DNA of 64,000 bases. It comes from Rhodoplanes sp. Z2-YC6860 (GTDB taxonomy: Bacteria > Pseudomonadota > Alphaproteobacteria > Rhizobiales > Xanthobacteraceae). How positions within the stretch are numbered: position 1 is the stretch's first letter; each line of letters begins with the position of its first letter. Of this stretch, positions 17,964 to 27,428 are shown in pieces. A program made the position numbers and the translations under genes. A model generated the notes under the pieces. That model ran no database searches. It was not told the DNA's origin and saw nothing but the letters and a program-made list of their open reading frames with translations. The DNA lies in assembly GCF_001579845.1 (NCBI RefSeq), contig NZ_CP007440.1, positions 6,780,029-6,844,028 on the forward strand. Direction: 5' to 3'.

Positions 17964-18557
17964 ATGCTGAACGTGGCAGAACAGGTCGAAACAGACACGC
18001 GCGAGCGGATCCTCGTGACCGCCGAACGGCTGTTCCGCGAGATCGGCTACCAGAAGACCACGGTGGCCGACATCGCCAAGGCTCTGAAGATGAGCCCGGC
18101 CAATGTCTACCGCTTCTTCGATTCCAAGAAGTCGATCAATGGCGGCGTCGCCCGCCGGCTGATGGGCCAGGTCGAGCGGCAGTCGCAGGCCATCGCGGCT
18201 GGAAACGACAAGGCCGCGGTCAAGCTCCGCGAGCTGGTCACCACCATCCACCGGATGAATTCCGAGCGCTATGTCGCCGATCTCAAGATGCACGACATGG
18301 TGGCGGTCGCCATGGAAGAGGACTGGGAAGGCTGCAAGGCGCACATCGATTGCCTCACCGCCTCGATCGCGGCTGTGATCGCCGACGGCGTCGCCTCCGG
18401 CGAATTCAAGGTGTCCGACGTGGAGCTTGCCGCGGTCTGCACCTGCACCTCGATGGTGCGCTTCTTCCATCCGCAATTGATCGCGCAATGCGCCGACAAG
18501 CCTGAGCCGACGATCGATCAGATGGTCGATTTCGTGATCGCGGGGCTGCGGGCATAG
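17964..18557 (+). CDS. TetR/AcrR family regulator of the efflux operon
   Basis: 197 residues. The N-terminal helix-turn-helix is typical: RILVTAERLFREIGYQKTTVADIAKALKMS then VYRFFDSKKS. The C-terminal ligand domain resembles TetR_C_7/AefR-like proteins. It is the last gene of the operon, 39 bases after the permease, and the likely ligand of the palindrome at 13529-13562, giving autoregulated repression relieved by the pump substrate. A palindromic element follows before the convergent RidA gene. Confidence 0.92.
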   Translation: MLNVAEQVETDTRERILVTAERLFREIGYQKTTVADIAKALKMSPANVYRFFDSKKSINGGVARRLMGQVERQSQAIAAGNDKAAVKLRELVTTIHRMNSERYVADLKMHDMVAVAMEEDWEGCKAHIDCLTASIAAVIADGVASGEFKVSDVELAAVCTCTSMVRFFHPQLIAQCADKPEPTIDQMVDFVIAGLRA

Positions 18558-18589
18558 GACGTCTGGCGCTAGCCCTGAAAATAGTCGCT

Positions 18590-18711
18590 GTCATGGCCGG
18601 GCATAGCCGTCCAAAGGACGGCGTCGCTTCGCTCGCCTATGTCCCGGCCATCTCGCTTAGGGACGCACTGTGCCCCCTAAGCGAGATGCCCGGCACAAGG
18701 CCGGGCATGAC
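18590..18711. repeat. Complex palindromic element in a convergent gap (A)
   Basis: Three hairpins are nested in imperfect outer arms (GTCATGGCCGGGC at 18590 and GGCCGGGCATGAC at 18699-18711). They are GCCGTCC/GGACGGC (18606-18622), a 14-bp perfect arm pair (18649-18662 and 18675-18688) with a 12-base loop, and GCCCGGC/GCCGGGC (18688-18706). The element fills the gap between the tails of the TetR and RidA genes and may end transcription from both sides. Confidence 0.85.
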
Positions 18712-18743
18712 GGCGGAGAATGGCGCAAATAGTTGGGCAGTAG

Positions 18744-19154
18744 TCACTCCCTGATCACCGCGATCACCTCGACCTCGATCAGAAAATCCGGATGCGACAG
18801 CCTGCGCACCTCGACCGCTGTGCTGGTCGAAAGCGCGTCGCCGCAGAACTCCATGCGCGCATCAATGTGCTGGTAATAAGCCTCGATGTCGGTGGTGAAG
18901 GTCTGCCGCTTCACCACGTCGGCGAACGTGGCTCCGACTGACGCCAGCGCGGTGCGGATGTTCCGGAACACCTGCCGGATCTGCGCCCGCATGTCACCCT
19001 TGCCGACGATCTCGCCGTTCACGTCGCGCGACAAGATGCCGGAGAGAAACACGAGCTTGCCCGGCACGACGGTCACGACCGGCGCATAAAGCAGATGGCC
19101 TTTGACGACCCGCTTCGACAACCCTTCCGGAAATACGTTCTGACGTTCGAACAT
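18744..19154 (-). CDS. RidA family (Rid/YjgF/UK114) protein
   Basis: 136 residues. The Rid fold is shown by LVFLSGILSRD, the IRTALASVGATFADVVK helix and FLIEVEVIAVI at the end. RidA proper hydrolyses reactive enamines/imines such as 2-aminoacrylate using a conserved Arg; here that position (in STSTAVEV) is Ser or Thr, so this is a divergent Rid subgroup of uncertain activity. ATG 19154 is chosen over an upstream in-frame ATG because a GAGGA box lies nine bases before it. It is divergent from the Bug receptor gene at 19264. Confidence 0.88.
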   Translation of the reverse strand: MFERQNVFPEGLSKRVVKGHLLYAPVVTVVPGKLVFLSGILSRDVNGEIVGKGDMRAQIRQVFRNIRTALASVGATFADVVKRQTFTTDIEAYYQHIDARMEFCGDALSTSTAVEVRRLSHPDFLIEVEVIAVIRE

Positions 19155-19263
19155 CGCGATGCTTCCTCTGCTTGCCCGGCCCTGTCCTTGCATGGACACC
19201 ATTCAGGGAGCGGCTACTATCGAGGCTTCGACTGCCGCTGTCGATGCACGGGGGAATGCCGCG

Positions 19264-20247
19264 ATGCAGATGCGCTCCGCAATAATCGCCGGACTGTTCG
19301 CCGTGGGCGCGTGCTTCGCCGCAGCCACACACGCCGCAGCGCAGAGCTTTCCATCCAAACCGGTCCGCATCGTCGTGCCTTATCCGGCCGGCGGCTCGGT
19401 CGATATCGTCACCCGCGCGGTGTCGCAGCGGCTCACGACACTGTGGGGCCAGAGCATCGTGATCGAGAACAAGGGCGGCGGCGGCACCCAGATCGGCGCC
19501 GAGGCGGTCGCGAAATCGCCGGCCGACGGCTATACGCTGTTTGCCACCGGGATGGAGACCTTCGCGATCACGCCGTTCATGGTGAGCAAACTGGCGTTCG
19601 ATCCGGACAAGGACTTCACGCCTGTGAGCGGGTTCGGCTTCTCGAACCAGTTCCTGGTGCTGACGGCGTCTTCGCCGATGACGACCGTCAGCGACGTGAT
19701 CGCCGCCGCGAAAGCAAAACCCGGCGAGCTGCAGTACGGCACGGTCGGGCTCGGCGGATCGAGCCACATCAACATGGTGCTGTTCGAGAGCATGACCGGC
19801 ATCAAGCTCACGCCGGTGCATTATCGCGGCGGCGCGCCGCTCGTCACCGACCTGCTCGGCGGCCATGTGCCGATGAGCTTTCTCAGCGGCGCACTGGTCG
19901 ACCAGGGCATCAAGGCCGGCAAGCTCCGGCCGGCCGCCATCGCCAGCAAGCAGCGCCTGCCGCAATATCCGAATGTGCCGACTGTCGACGAAAGCGGCGT
20001 GCCGGGCTTCGAAGCGGTGAGCTGGTACGGCCTCTGGGCGCCGGCCGGCACGCCGCCCGACATCGTCACCAAGATCAATGCCGACGTTCAGAAGATCTTC
20101 GCCGATGACGACTTCCGCACGAAATTTCTAGAGCCGAACTTTCTGGGCGCCGTGACTGGCTCTCCCGCCGAGTTCGCGGCCTTCATCAAGGCCGAGGCCA
20201 CAAAGTGGGGCAAGCTCGTCCGTGAGGCCGGCATCAAGGCCGAGTAA
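19264..20247 (+). CDS. Tripartite tricarboxylate transporter receptor (Bug/TctC family)
   Basis: 327 residues. A signal peptide (AIIAGLFAVGACFAAATHAAA) precedes PSKPVRIVVPYPAGG, the first ligand-loop signature of Bug proteins. Further hallmarks are ENKGGGGTQIGAEAVAKSPADGYTL and the HYRGGAPLVTDLLGGHV loop. They capture organic acids in the periplasm. No TctA/TctB membrane genes are nearby, so it is an orphan receptor. ATG 19264 has GGGGGAA seven bases upstream. Its stop is four bases from the stop of the convergent ABC ATPase gene. Confidence 0.93.
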   Translation: MQMRSAIIAGLFAVGACFAAATHAAAQSFPSKPVRIVVPYPAGGSVDIVTRAVSQRLTTLWGQSIVIENKGGGGTQIGAEAVAKSPADGYTLFATGMETFAITPFMVSKLAFDPDKDFTPVSGFGFSNQFLVLTASSPMTTVSDVIAAAKAKPGELQYGTVGLGGSSHINMVLFESMTGIKLTPVHYRGGAPLVTDLLGGHVPMSFLSGALVDQGIKAGKLRPAAIASKQRLPQYPNVPTVDESGVPGFEAVSWYGLWAPAGTPPDIVTKINADVQKIFADDDFRTKFLEPNFLGAVTGSPAEFAAFIKAEATKWGKLVREAGIKAE

Positions 20248-20250
20248 GGC

Positions 20251-21765
20251 TCAATGCCCCGCCATGTGACGGCCGATGCGCGTGAGATCGGCGCTCTGCG
20301 CCGGCGTCTCGTAGACGAAGGTGCCGTGGAACATCACCACGATGCGATCGGCAAGTTCCAACAGCTCGTCGAGGTCCTCGCTGACCAGCAGCACCGCGGC
20401 GCCGCGGTTGCGCACCGCCATGATCTCGGCGCGGATCTGCGCCACCGCCGCGAAGTCGAGACCGAAGCACGGGTTCGCCGCGATCATGATGTCGACGTCG
20501 CGGCCGAGCTCGCGCGCCAGCACGGCGCGCTGCACGTTGCCGCCCGACAGCTCGCCGATCGGCGTGTCGGGCGTGCGCGTCCGCACCTTGTAGCTCTCGA
20601 TCTGCTTCTTCGCATTCGCCGTGAACGCGCCGCCGTCGAGCCACCAGTTGCCGCGGGCAAACGGCGCGCGATCGAAATCTCGGAACGCCATGTTGTCGGC
20701 GACGCTCATGCGGCCGACGCAGGCGTTGCGCAGCGGTTCCTCCGGCAGACACGACAGCTTGTGCTCGCGCATCTCGGAGCGCAACGCATGATAGGCCTCG
20801 CCGTGCAGCGTGATGGCGCCGCCCTGGGCCTCGCGCTGGCCGGCCAGCACCTCGACGAGCTGCCGCTGGCCGTTGCCCGAGACGCCGGCGATGCCGACGA
20901 TCTCGCCGCCGCTCACGGTCAGCGACAGGTCGTGCACCGCGATCGCGCCGGCGTCGTCGAGCGCATTCAGCTTCGAGATTTCGAGCCGCGGCTTGCCGGA
21001 CACTTGGCTCCTTGGCGGCCGCGCCGTCAGTGCCGCGTCGCCGATCATCATCCTGGCCATGGCGTCGGGCGTGAGATCGGTGACCTTGCCGCCGCCGGCG
21101 AGCTTGCCGCGCCGGAGTACCGTCACCGCGTCGGCGAAGGCCATGACCTCGCGGAACTTGTGGGTGATCATCAGGATCGTCAGATCGCCCGCTTTGACCA
21201 TGTCGCGGAGAAGCCCGAGCACCTCATCGGCCTCACCGGGCGTCAGCACTGATGTGGGCTCGTCGAGGATGAGAAAGCGGCGGTTGAGATAGAGCTGCTT
21301 GAGAATTTCGCACTTCTGCCGCTCGCCGGCCGAGATCGCCGACACCCGCGCATCGAGCGGCAGCTTGAAGGGCATGCGCTCGAAGAACGCGCCGATCTCA
21401 GCCTTCTCCTTCTTCCAGTCGACCACGCTCGGCACATGGTCGCGCGCCAGCACCAGGTTTTCGGCGACCGTCATGGCGGGCACCAGCGTGAAATGCTGGT
21501 ACACCATGCCGAGGCCCAGCGTGTGCGCGGCCTGCGGATTGCCGATCGCTTGTTCGCGGCCGTCGACCAGCACGTCGCCTTCGGTCGGCTGGTAGTAGCC
21601 CATGATGCATTTGACGAGCGTGCTCTTGCCGGCGCCGTTCTCGCCGAGGAGCGCATGGAAAGAGCCCGCCTCGACCTTCATGTCGACATGGTCGAGCGCC
21701 GTGAAGGCGCCGAACCGCTTGGTCATGGCAACCGCCTCGACACCGATGGTGCGCGGTTCGCTCAT
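20251..21765 (-). CDS. BMP-type ABC importer ATPase (two nucleotide-binding domains)
   Basis: 504 residues in one chain with two ABC domains. The first has Walker [10 protein letters not shown], a signature ISAGERQK and Walker B LILDEPT. The second has the altered P-loop [10 protein letters not shown] and signature [10 protein letters not shown], the pattern of RbsA/YufO-type ATPases. It powers import of nucleoside- or base-like compounds with the two permeases and the BMP receptor encoded upstream. Its ATG overlaps the stop of the isochorismatase-family gene by four bases (ATGA), so enzyme and importer are translationally coupled. Confidence 0.93.
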   Translation of the reverse strand: MSEPRTIGVEAVAMTKRFGAFTALDHVDMKVEAGSFHALLGENGAGKSTLVKCIMGYYQPTEGDVLVDGREQAIGNPQAAHTLGLGMVYQHFTLVPAMTVAENLVLARDHVPSVVDWKKEKAEIGAFFERMPFKLPLDARVSAISAGERQKCEILKQLYLNRRFLILDEPTSVLTPGEADEVLGLLRDMVKAGDLTILMITHKFREVMAFADAVTVLRRGKLAGGGKVTDLTPDAMARMMIGDAALTARPPRSQVSGKPRLEISKLNALDDAGAIAVHDLSLTVSGGEIVGIAGVSGNGQRQLVEVLAGQREAQGGAITLHGEAYHALRSEMREHKLSCLPEEPLRNACVGRMSVADNMAFRDFDRAPFARGNWWLDGGAFTANAKKQIESYKVRTRTPDTPIGELSGGNVQRAVLARELGRDVDIMIAANPCFGLDFAAVAQIRAEIMAVRNRGAAVLLVSEDLDELLELADRIVVMFHGTFVYETPAQSADLTRIGRHMAGH

Positions 21766-22445
21766 GCGATGGCGTCCTTGAAGGCCTTCGACGACGCCAC
21801 CGCGCCGAACACGCCGCCCTGCATCTTGATCATCTTCAGCGCGTGATCGTGGTTGGCCTTGTCGGTCGCGCCGCAGCAGTCCTCCAGCAGCAGGCATTCG
21901 AAGCCGCGGTCGTTGGCCTCGCGCATGGTGGTGTGGACGCAGACGTCGGTGGTGATGCCGGTCAGCACGAAGTTCTGGATGCCGCGCAGCCGCAGCATCA
22001 ACTCGAGGTCAGTGGCGCAGAACGAGCCTTTGCCGGGCTTGTCGATGACCGGCTCGCCGGGCAGAGGCGCCAGGTCGGCGATGATGTCCCAGCCGGGCTC
22101 GCCGCGCACCAGCACGCGGCCGCACGGCCCCGGATCGCCGATGCCGGCGCCGATCCGGCGCGAGCGCCAGCGCTTGTTGTCTGGCAGGTCAGCAAGGTCC
22201 GGGCGGTGCCCTTCGCGGGTGTGGAAGATGTGGAAGCCCTTGGCGCGCATCGCCACGAGCAGCGCCTTGATCGGCTCGATCGGCGCGCGCGTGAGAGAAA
22301 GGTCGTAGCCCATCTTGTCGACATAGCCGCCGATGCCACAGAAGTCGGTCTGCATGTCGATCACGATCAGCGCGGTGTTCTCGGGGCGCAGATCGCCGTT
22401 GTAGGGCCACGGATACGGATCGGACGCGACATAACGTTCGGCCAT
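21762..22445 (-). CDS. Biuret-hydrolase-like isochorismatase-family amidohydrolase
   Basis: 227 residues. The catalytic triad is visible as D30 (IDMQTDF), K136 (DKPGKGSF) and C169 (TTDVCV). This equals D36, K142 and C175 of Rhizobium leguminosarum biuret hydrolase BiuH with a constant offset of six. Long stretches also look like BiuH from memory, e.g. [14 protein letters not shown] and [20 protein letters not shown]. BiuH cleaves biuret to allophanate and ammonia in s-triazine/cyanuric acid breakdown. Triuret hydrolase (TrtA) and ureidoacrylate amidohydrolase (RutB) are close relatives and remain possible. It sits inside the importer operon between a permease and the ATPase, so the imported compound is probably its substrate. 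GGAGG lies upstream of ATG 22445. Confidence 0.85.
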   Translation of the reverse strand: MAERYVASDPYPWPYNGDLRPENTALIVIDMQTDFCGIGGYVDKMGYDLSLTRAPIEPIKALLVAMRAKGFHIFHTREGHRPDLADLPDNKRWRSRRIGAGIGDPGPCGRVLVRGEPGWDIIADLAPLPGEPVIDKPGKGSFCATDLELMLRLRGIQNFVLTGITTDVCVHTTMREANDRGFECLLLEDCCGATDKANHDHALKMIKMQGGVFGAVASSKAFKDAIA

Positions 22446-22465
22446 GGCGATGATGCCTCCGCGCG

Positions 22466-23392
22466 CTATTTGGTGATGCTCAATTCGGCCGGTGCGCCGA
22501 TCAGCCGGCGCTTCGGCGAGCAGGTGATGATCATGATGACGAGCGTGAGCACATAGGGCGTGGCGTTGAACAGGTGATAGCCCGACGAGATGCCGACCGA
22601 TTGCAGCGCCGGTCCGAGGGCTGCCGCAGCGCCGAACAGCAACGACGCGCCGAGGCAGGCCATCGGATTCCAGCGCGCGAAGATCACGAGCGCCACCGCC
22701 GTGAAGCCCTGGCCGCTGGACAGTCCCTCGTTCCAGCTTCCCGGATAGAACAGCGAGAGAAACGAGCCCGCGACGCCGGCGAGAAAGCCGCCGGTCATGG
22801 TGGCGCGGAGCCGGATCATGTTGACCGAATAGCCCATGGCGAGCGCCGCATCGGCGCTTTCGCCGGCGGTGCGCAGCACCAGGCCCCAGCGCGTCGAGCG
22901 GAACGCCCAGAGGAGAAACGGCGCGAGCGCGATGCCGATCAGGAACAGCACGTTGATCTGCAACGCCGCTTTGACCTGCGGGATATCGCTCCACCAGCCG
23001 AAATCAATGGCGGGCAGCCGCGGCGCGGTCGGCTCGATCAGCGGCTTGCCGAGATAAAACGCGAGACCCGTGCCGAACAGCATCAGCGCGATGCCGAGCG
23101 CCACATCATTGACCTTGGGCAGGCTGCAGATCGAGGCGTGCAGCGCGCCGAGCAGCGCGCCGGCTATGCCCGCGGCGAGCACGCCGAGGAACGGCGAGCC
23201 GGTGAGATAGGACGTCGCATAGCCGCTCATCGCACCCATCACCAAGGTGCCTTCGAGGCCGAGATTGATGCGGCCCGAACGTTCGGTGATGCATTCGCCG
23301 AGGCTGACGAACAGGAACGGCGTCGACACGCGCACCGCGCCGCCGATCATCGCGATCGGCACCACCCAGTAACCGAGCGAGGTGTCGGCCAT
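22466..23392 (-). CDS. BMP-type ABC importer permease (second subunit)
   Basis: 308 residues with about eight hydrophobic segments. The signature [20 protein letters not shown] near residue 31 is characteristic of the smaller permease (YufQ/NupQ-like) of nucleobase/nucleoside importers. A second motif, [18 protein letters not shown], lies near the C-terminus. The ATG at 23390-23392 is five bases from the stop of the other permease gene. Membrane partner of the subunit at 23398-24453. Confidence 0.92.
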   Translation of the reverse strand: MADTSLGYWVVPIAMIGGAVRVSTPFLFVSLGECITERSGRINLGLEGTLVMGAMSGYATSYLTGSPFLGVLAAGIAGALLGALHASICSLPKVNDVALGIALMLFGTGLAFYLGKPLIEPTAPRLPAIDFGWWSDIPQVKAALQINVLFLIGIALAPFLLWAFRSTRWGLVLRTAGESADAALAMGYSVNMIRLRATMTGGFLAGVAGSFLSLFYPGSWNEGLSSGQGFTAVALVIFARWNPMACLGASLLFGAAAALGPALQSVGISSGYHLFNATPYVLTLVIMIITCSPKRRLIGAPAELSITK

Positions 23393-23397
23393 GATGT

Positions 23398-24453
23398 CTA
23401 AGCCTTCAGCCGGTTGAGCAAGGTGAAGCGGCCGTAGAGCGTCTCGCTCGCCAGCACGCAGATGAAGATGATGCCTTGCAGCACCAGGATCGACGCATCC
23501 GGCAGGCCGAGCCGGCGCTGCAGCAGCCCGCCGCTCGCGCCGATGCCGCCCAGCAGGATCGCGACCGGCACGATCGCCAGCGGATTGTGCCGGGCGAGGA
23601 ACGCGACCAGGATGCCGGTGAACCCGTAACCCGCCGCGAGGTTCGCGTTCGCCCTGCCCTGCACGGCCGCGACCTCGACGGTGCCGGCAAGCCCGGCCAT
23701 CGCGCCTGCGATGAAGCAGACAATGAGAATCAGCCGGCCGACATCGAGACCGACGATCTTGGCGGCGCGGATGTTGCCGCCCGCCACCCGCGCGGCGAAG
23801 CCGAACGTGGTGTGAAAGATCAACACGTAACAGATGACCGCCGCGATGACGCCAAGCGCCAGTCCCCAATGCACGTCGGTGCCCGGGATGGAGCCGATCA
23901 TGTTGATAGCGCCGATCTCGCGGGTCGACGGCTTGTTGAGGCTCGTCGGATCGCGCATCGGCCCCTCGACGATGTGGTTGAGCAGCGCGATCGCGATGTA
24001 GACCAGCAGCAGGCTCGAGATGGTCTCGTTGACGCCGCGATAGTGCTGCAACGCGCCGGAGATCACGATCCAGATGCCGCCGGCCGCGGCGCCCGCCACA
24101 AGCATCGAAAGCTGCACCATGAGCGGCGGCGCCCACGGCATGGCGAGCCCGGTCGCGGTTGCGGTCAGCGCGCCCATCAGCAGCGCGCCCTCGCCGCCGA
24201 TGATGACGAGACCGAGCTGCGCCGGCAGCGCGGTGCACAGCGCCGTGAGAATGAGCGGCGCCGCGCGCGTCAGCGTGTTCTGCCACGAGAACCAGGTGCC
24301 GAACGCGCCCTGGTACATGTAGAAATAAAGATCGAGCGGGCTTCGGCCGGACACGCCGACGAAGGCCCCGAACAGGACAAGCGAGCCGATGAGCGCGAGC
24401 GCGGGGACGAAGATGAATTCCGCCGCGCTCGCCAGACGACGAGCGATCGCCAT
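23398..24453 (-). CDS. BMP-type ABC importer permease (first subunit)
   Basis: 351 residues with about nine to ten hydrophobic helices. YufP/NupP-like motifs include LVIIGGEGALLMGAL, GVNETISSLLLVYIA, GFAARVAGGNIRAAKIVG and GYGFTGILVAFLARHNPLAIVPVA. It forms the translocation path with the permease encoded immediately downstream. It follows the receptor gene by 18 bases on the same strand, so the order is receptor, permease, permease, hydrolase, ATPase. Confidence 0.93.
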   Translation of the reverse strand: MAIARRLASAAEFIFVPALALIGSLVLFGAFVGVSGRSPLDLYFYMYQGAFGTWFSWQNTLTRAAPLILTALCTALPAQLGLVIIGGEGALLMGALTATATGLAMPWAPPLMVQLSMLVAGAAAGGIWIVISGALQHYRGVNETISSLLLVYIAIALLNHIVEGPMRDPTSLNKPSTREIGAINMIGSIPGTDVHWGLALGVIAAVICYVLIFHTTFGFAARVAGGNIRAAKIVGLDVGRLILIVCFIAGAMAGLAGTVEVAAVQGRANANLAAGYGFTGILVAFLARHNPLAIVPVAILLGGIGASGGLLQRRLGLPDASILVLQGIIFICVLASETLYGRFTLLNRLKA

Positions 24454-24471
24454 GGGCCCGGCCGCGACTCG

Positions 24472-25578
24472 TTACGACGTCGATCCGATGACGCCCTCGA
24501 CGAGGTAGTTCATCGACTCGAGCTCCGGCGCAGTCGAACCCTGCTCCGTGCCCGCCGCGATCACGGTGTTGCCCTTGTTGTCCTTGATCGGACCTTTATA
24601 CATGACGTAGCTCCCCGCCATGAACTTGGCCTTGACCTCGTCGGCGTGCTTGCGCGCCTGCTCCGACACCTTCGGACCGTACGGCGACACCTTGACGATC
24701 TCCTCCTTGAGACCGCCGCGGTAGAAGTTCGGGATGGTCTCGCCCGACGTGAACATCTTCACGAACTTCGGATAGATCGCCTCCCAATTCCATTCGGCGC
24801 CGGTGAGGTAGGCTTCGGGCGCAAGCGGCGCGGCGTTGACGTGATAGCCGGAGATCATCGCGCCGCGGCGCGCGGCGTTCTCCATCACGGTCTTGGGGCC
24901 GTCGACGTGGCAGGTCACGACATCGACGCCGGCATCGATCAGGCTGTTGGTGGCCTCGGCCTCCTTCACCGGCATCGACCAGTCGCCGGTGAAGATCACC
25001 TGCAGCGTGGCGTTCGGATTGGACAGCTTGGCGCCGAGGATGAACGCGTTGACGTTGCGCAGGAGCTGCGGGATCGGCTTCGCAGCCACGAAGCCGAGCT
25101 TGCCGGACTTGGTGGCGTAGCCCGCGACGATGCCGGCGATGTATTGCGCCTCGTCGATGTAGCCGAAATAGCTGCCGACGTTTTTCGGATCCTTGTCGGT
25201 CCACAAGCCACCGGCGTGCTCGAACCGCGCCTTCGGATATTTCTTCGCCAGCTTCAGCGTGTGCGGGCTGAAATAGCCGTAGGAGGTCGGAAACAAGAGC
25301 GAGGCGCCGTCGAGATTGATCATGGACTCCATGGTCTTCTCACAGGCGTCGGTCTCCGGGACCTTCTCCTCCTCGACGACCTTGACGCCGGTCATCTTCT
25401 TCAACGCGGCGGCGCCGGCGGCGTGGGCCTGGTTGTAGCCGTAGTCGTCGCGCGAACCGACATAGACGAAGCCGACCACGGTGTCGGCCGCAAAGGCGCG
25501 CTGCGGCACGAGACCCGCGAGCGCGGCGGTGCCGGCGCCCTGCAGCAGGCGCCGACGCGTAACTCGATCGAATGTCAT
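24472..25578 (-). CDS. BMP family ABC transporter receptor (PnrA-like)
   Basis: 368 residues from ATG 25578. The N-terminus carries a twin-arginine-like signal (RVTRRRLLQGAG, cleavage near AFA-AD). The mature part has the BMP/PnrA pattern: VGFVYVGSRDDYGYNQAH, FPTSYGYFSP, GYIDEAQYIAGIVAGYATK and DVVTCHVDGPKT. BMP receptors bind purine nucleosides and related heterocycles; with a biuret-hydrolase-like enzyme in the operon a ureide, biuret or triazine-type ligand is plausible. GAGGGGA precedes the chosen ATG. First gene of the five-gene operon. Confidence 0.92.
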   Translation of the reverse strand: MTFDRVTRRRLLQGAGTAALAGLVPQRAFAADTVVGFVYVGSRDDYGYNQAHAAGAAALKKMTGVKVVEEEKVPETDACEKTMESMINLDGASLLFPTSYGYFSPHTLKLAKKYPKARFEHAGGLWTDKDPKNVGSYFGYIDEAQYIAGIVAGYATKSGKLGFVAAKPIPQLLRNVNAFILGAKLSNPNATLQVIFTGDWSMPVKEAEATNSLIDAGVDVVTCHVDGPKTVMENAARRGAMISGYHVNAAPLAPEAYLTGAEWNWEAIYPKFVKMFTSGETIPNFYRGGLKEEIVKVSPYGPKVSEQARKHADEVKAKFMAGSYVMYKGPIKDNKGNTVIAAGTEQGSTAPELESMNYLVEGVIGSTS

Positions 25579-25919
25579 GGATGATCCCCTCGGATACGAC
25601 ATGAGCAGGTCAAAGCCGGCCCGCGTCATGCAATCCCCGAAACGCGAGCCGCAGTGCTCCACGCCGCAAGTTCCATGCCAGCGTCTCGGACGGCGCTGCG
25701 GAGGCTGACGCATTGAAATCCCGCAACTTTTCGATTTGAAGCCGATGGTACGCTGTCAGTCCCCGCTCGGTGTGCCTGCCAATGCTTTGAGCAAATCTGT
25801 TGGAACGGATGCATTCGATCCGGGCACTCCTTGTGCTTGCCGCGCGCCCTCGCCAGAATTCAAGATCAGTTCGCGTGGCCTAGGGCGAGCCGAGCGCGGA
25901 ATTTTTGGGAGGCTCTTCT
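25579..25919. other. Divergent intergenic region between the BMP operon and the CXXCH/Vgb gene
   Basis: 341 bases without a convincing gene. It must hold the promoters of both divergent units. I saw the ribosome sites at each end (GAGGGGA for the receptor, GGGAGG for the Vgb-like gene) but no strong -35/-10 pair, palindrome or repeat. Confidence 0.5.
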
Positions 25920-27170
25920 ATGGCTGCGCACAAATCCCTTTGGCCGATTCTCGCCTGCTGGGCGCTGAGCTCCGCACCGGCATTCGCCCAGCAACAGCCC
26001 GGCGCCGACTTCCCGCCGGGCCCCGGCAAGGACACCGTGGTCGCGGTGTGCAACGGCTGTCACAGCATCAGCCGGCTCAAAGCGGGATACGACGCCGCCG
26101 GCTGGAACATGATCCAGCACATGATGCAGAACATGGGCGCGCCGGTGGTCGCCGAGGAATGGCCCGACGTCACGGCCTACCTGATGAAGAATTTCCCGGA
26201 GCGGCCGCGGCCGCCGGCGGCCGAGCTGCCGGGCCCGGTGCAGGTCGACATCAAGCTGTGGGATCTGCCGACGCTCGGCTCGCGCCCGCACGATCCGCTG
26301 GCGACGCGCGACGGCGCGATCTGGTGGAGCGGCCAGCTTGCCAACAAGCTCGGCCGTCTCGATCCCAAGACCGGCGCGATGCGCGAGTACTTCCTGAAGT
26401 CGCCGCACACGGCTCCCCACGGGCTCGTCGAGGACAAGGACGGCAACATCTGGTTCACCGGCAACTTCTTAGGGTTGATCGGCAAGCTCGATCCCAAGAC
26501 CGGCATCACCACCGAATATCCGCTGCCCGATCCGAAGGCCAAAGACCCGCACACGCTGATCTTCGATCGCGACGGCATCCTGTGGTTCACGGTGCAGGCC
26601 GGCAACATGGTCGGCCGCCTCGATCCCAAGACCGGCGAGATCAAGCTTGTCACCTCGCCGACGCGGAACTCGCGGCCCTACGGCATGGCGCTGAATTCGA
26701 AGAATATCGTGCACTTCGTCGAGTTCGGCGCCAACAAGGTCGCGACCATCGACGCCAAGACCATGGCGATCAAGGAATACGAGCTGCCGAACAAGGACGC
26801 CCGGCCGCGCCGCATCGCGATCGGACCCGATGACATCGTCTGGTACACCGATTATGCCCGCGGCTTCCTCGGCCGGCTCGACACGACGACCGGCAAGGTG
26901 ACCGAATATCCATCGCCCAGCGGCCCGCAGTCAGCGCCTTACGGCATCGTCTTCACGCAGGGCGCGCTCTGGTACAACGAATCCTTCGCGAAGCCGAACA
27001 CCATCGTGCGCTTCGATCCGAAGACCGAGAAATTCCAGACCTGGGCGATCCCCGGCGGCGGCGACATCGTGCGCAACATGAGCGTCACGCCGGATGGCAA
27101 TCCGGTGACTGCGAACAGCCTGATGAATCAGGTGGGACTGGTGGAGATCAAGTCGCCACCGTCGCGGTGA
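25920..27170 (+). CDS. Secreted c-type heme motif fused to a virginiamycin-B-lyase-like propeller
   Basis: 416 residues. A Sec signal peptide (cleavage near AFA-QQ) is followed by CNGCH at 44-48, a covalent heme c site in a short cytochrome-like domain with several downstream Met residues as possible axial ligands. From about residue 110 there is a beta-propeller of repeated blades, each with a unit such as GRLDPKTG or GKLDPKTG plus an IWF/LWF strand, as in the Vgb (virginiamycin B lyase) superfamily. True antibiotic lyase activity is doubtful; many such propellers are sensors or dehydrogenase-like proteins. ATG 25920 has GGGAGG seven bases upstream. Monocistronic by position. Confidence 0.8.
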   Translation: MAAHKSLWPILACWALSSAPAFAQQQPGADFPPGPGKDTVVAVCNGCHSISRLKAGYDAAGWNMIQHMMQNMGAPVVAEEWPDVTAYLMKNFPERPRPPAAELPGPVQVDIKLWDLPTLGSRPHDPLATRDGAIWWSGQLANKLGRLDPKTGAMREYFLKSPHTAPHGLVEDKDGNIWFTGNFLGLIGKLDPKTGITTEYPLPDPKAKDPHTLIFDRDGILWFTVQAGNMVGRLDPKTGEIKLVTSPTRNSRPYGMALNSKNIVHFVEFGANKVATIDAKTMAIKEYELPNKDARPRRIAIGPDDIVWYTDYARGFLGRLDTTTGKVTEYPSPSGPQSAPYGIVFTQGALWYNESFAKPNTIVRFDPKTEKFQTWAIPGGGDIVRNMSVTPDGNPVTANSLMNQVGLVEIKSPPSR

Positions 27171-27389
27171 CTTGTCGCGGAGCTTGCAAGCATAGGCCCT
27201 CGGATCGGCTCTCCGCTTGAGCCTCTGCGAACAATGGCCAAAGGCCTCGGCTTACGGTTGAGCAAAGTGTAAAGCCGTCCACCATTATCGTCGTATTCGC
27301 GGCGCGGGTGTCGACGTTCTATAATCGCCTTTTATTCTTCGCGAGACTTTCGGCGGGCTTCACATCAGGACCATTATACGAATCCCCGC

Positions 27390-27408
27390 GTCTACAATCC
27401 ACGTAGAC
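27390..27408. promoter_or_regulatory. Inverted repeat in the HEPN gene leader
   Basis: GTCTAC (27390-27395) and GTAGAC (27403-27408) flank a 7-base centre, 20 bases before the HEPN gene start. It could be an operator or a small hairpin covering the ribosome binding region. Confidence 0.4.
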
Positions 27409-27428
27409 TGAGACACAAGGGATTTAAT

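Noticed and set aside
23476-25584. Long open frame (about 702 codons) antisense to the importer permease and receptor genes
   Set aside because: The translation is Arg/Asp/His-rich with no recognisable fold, and it lies opposite two well-defined transporter genes.
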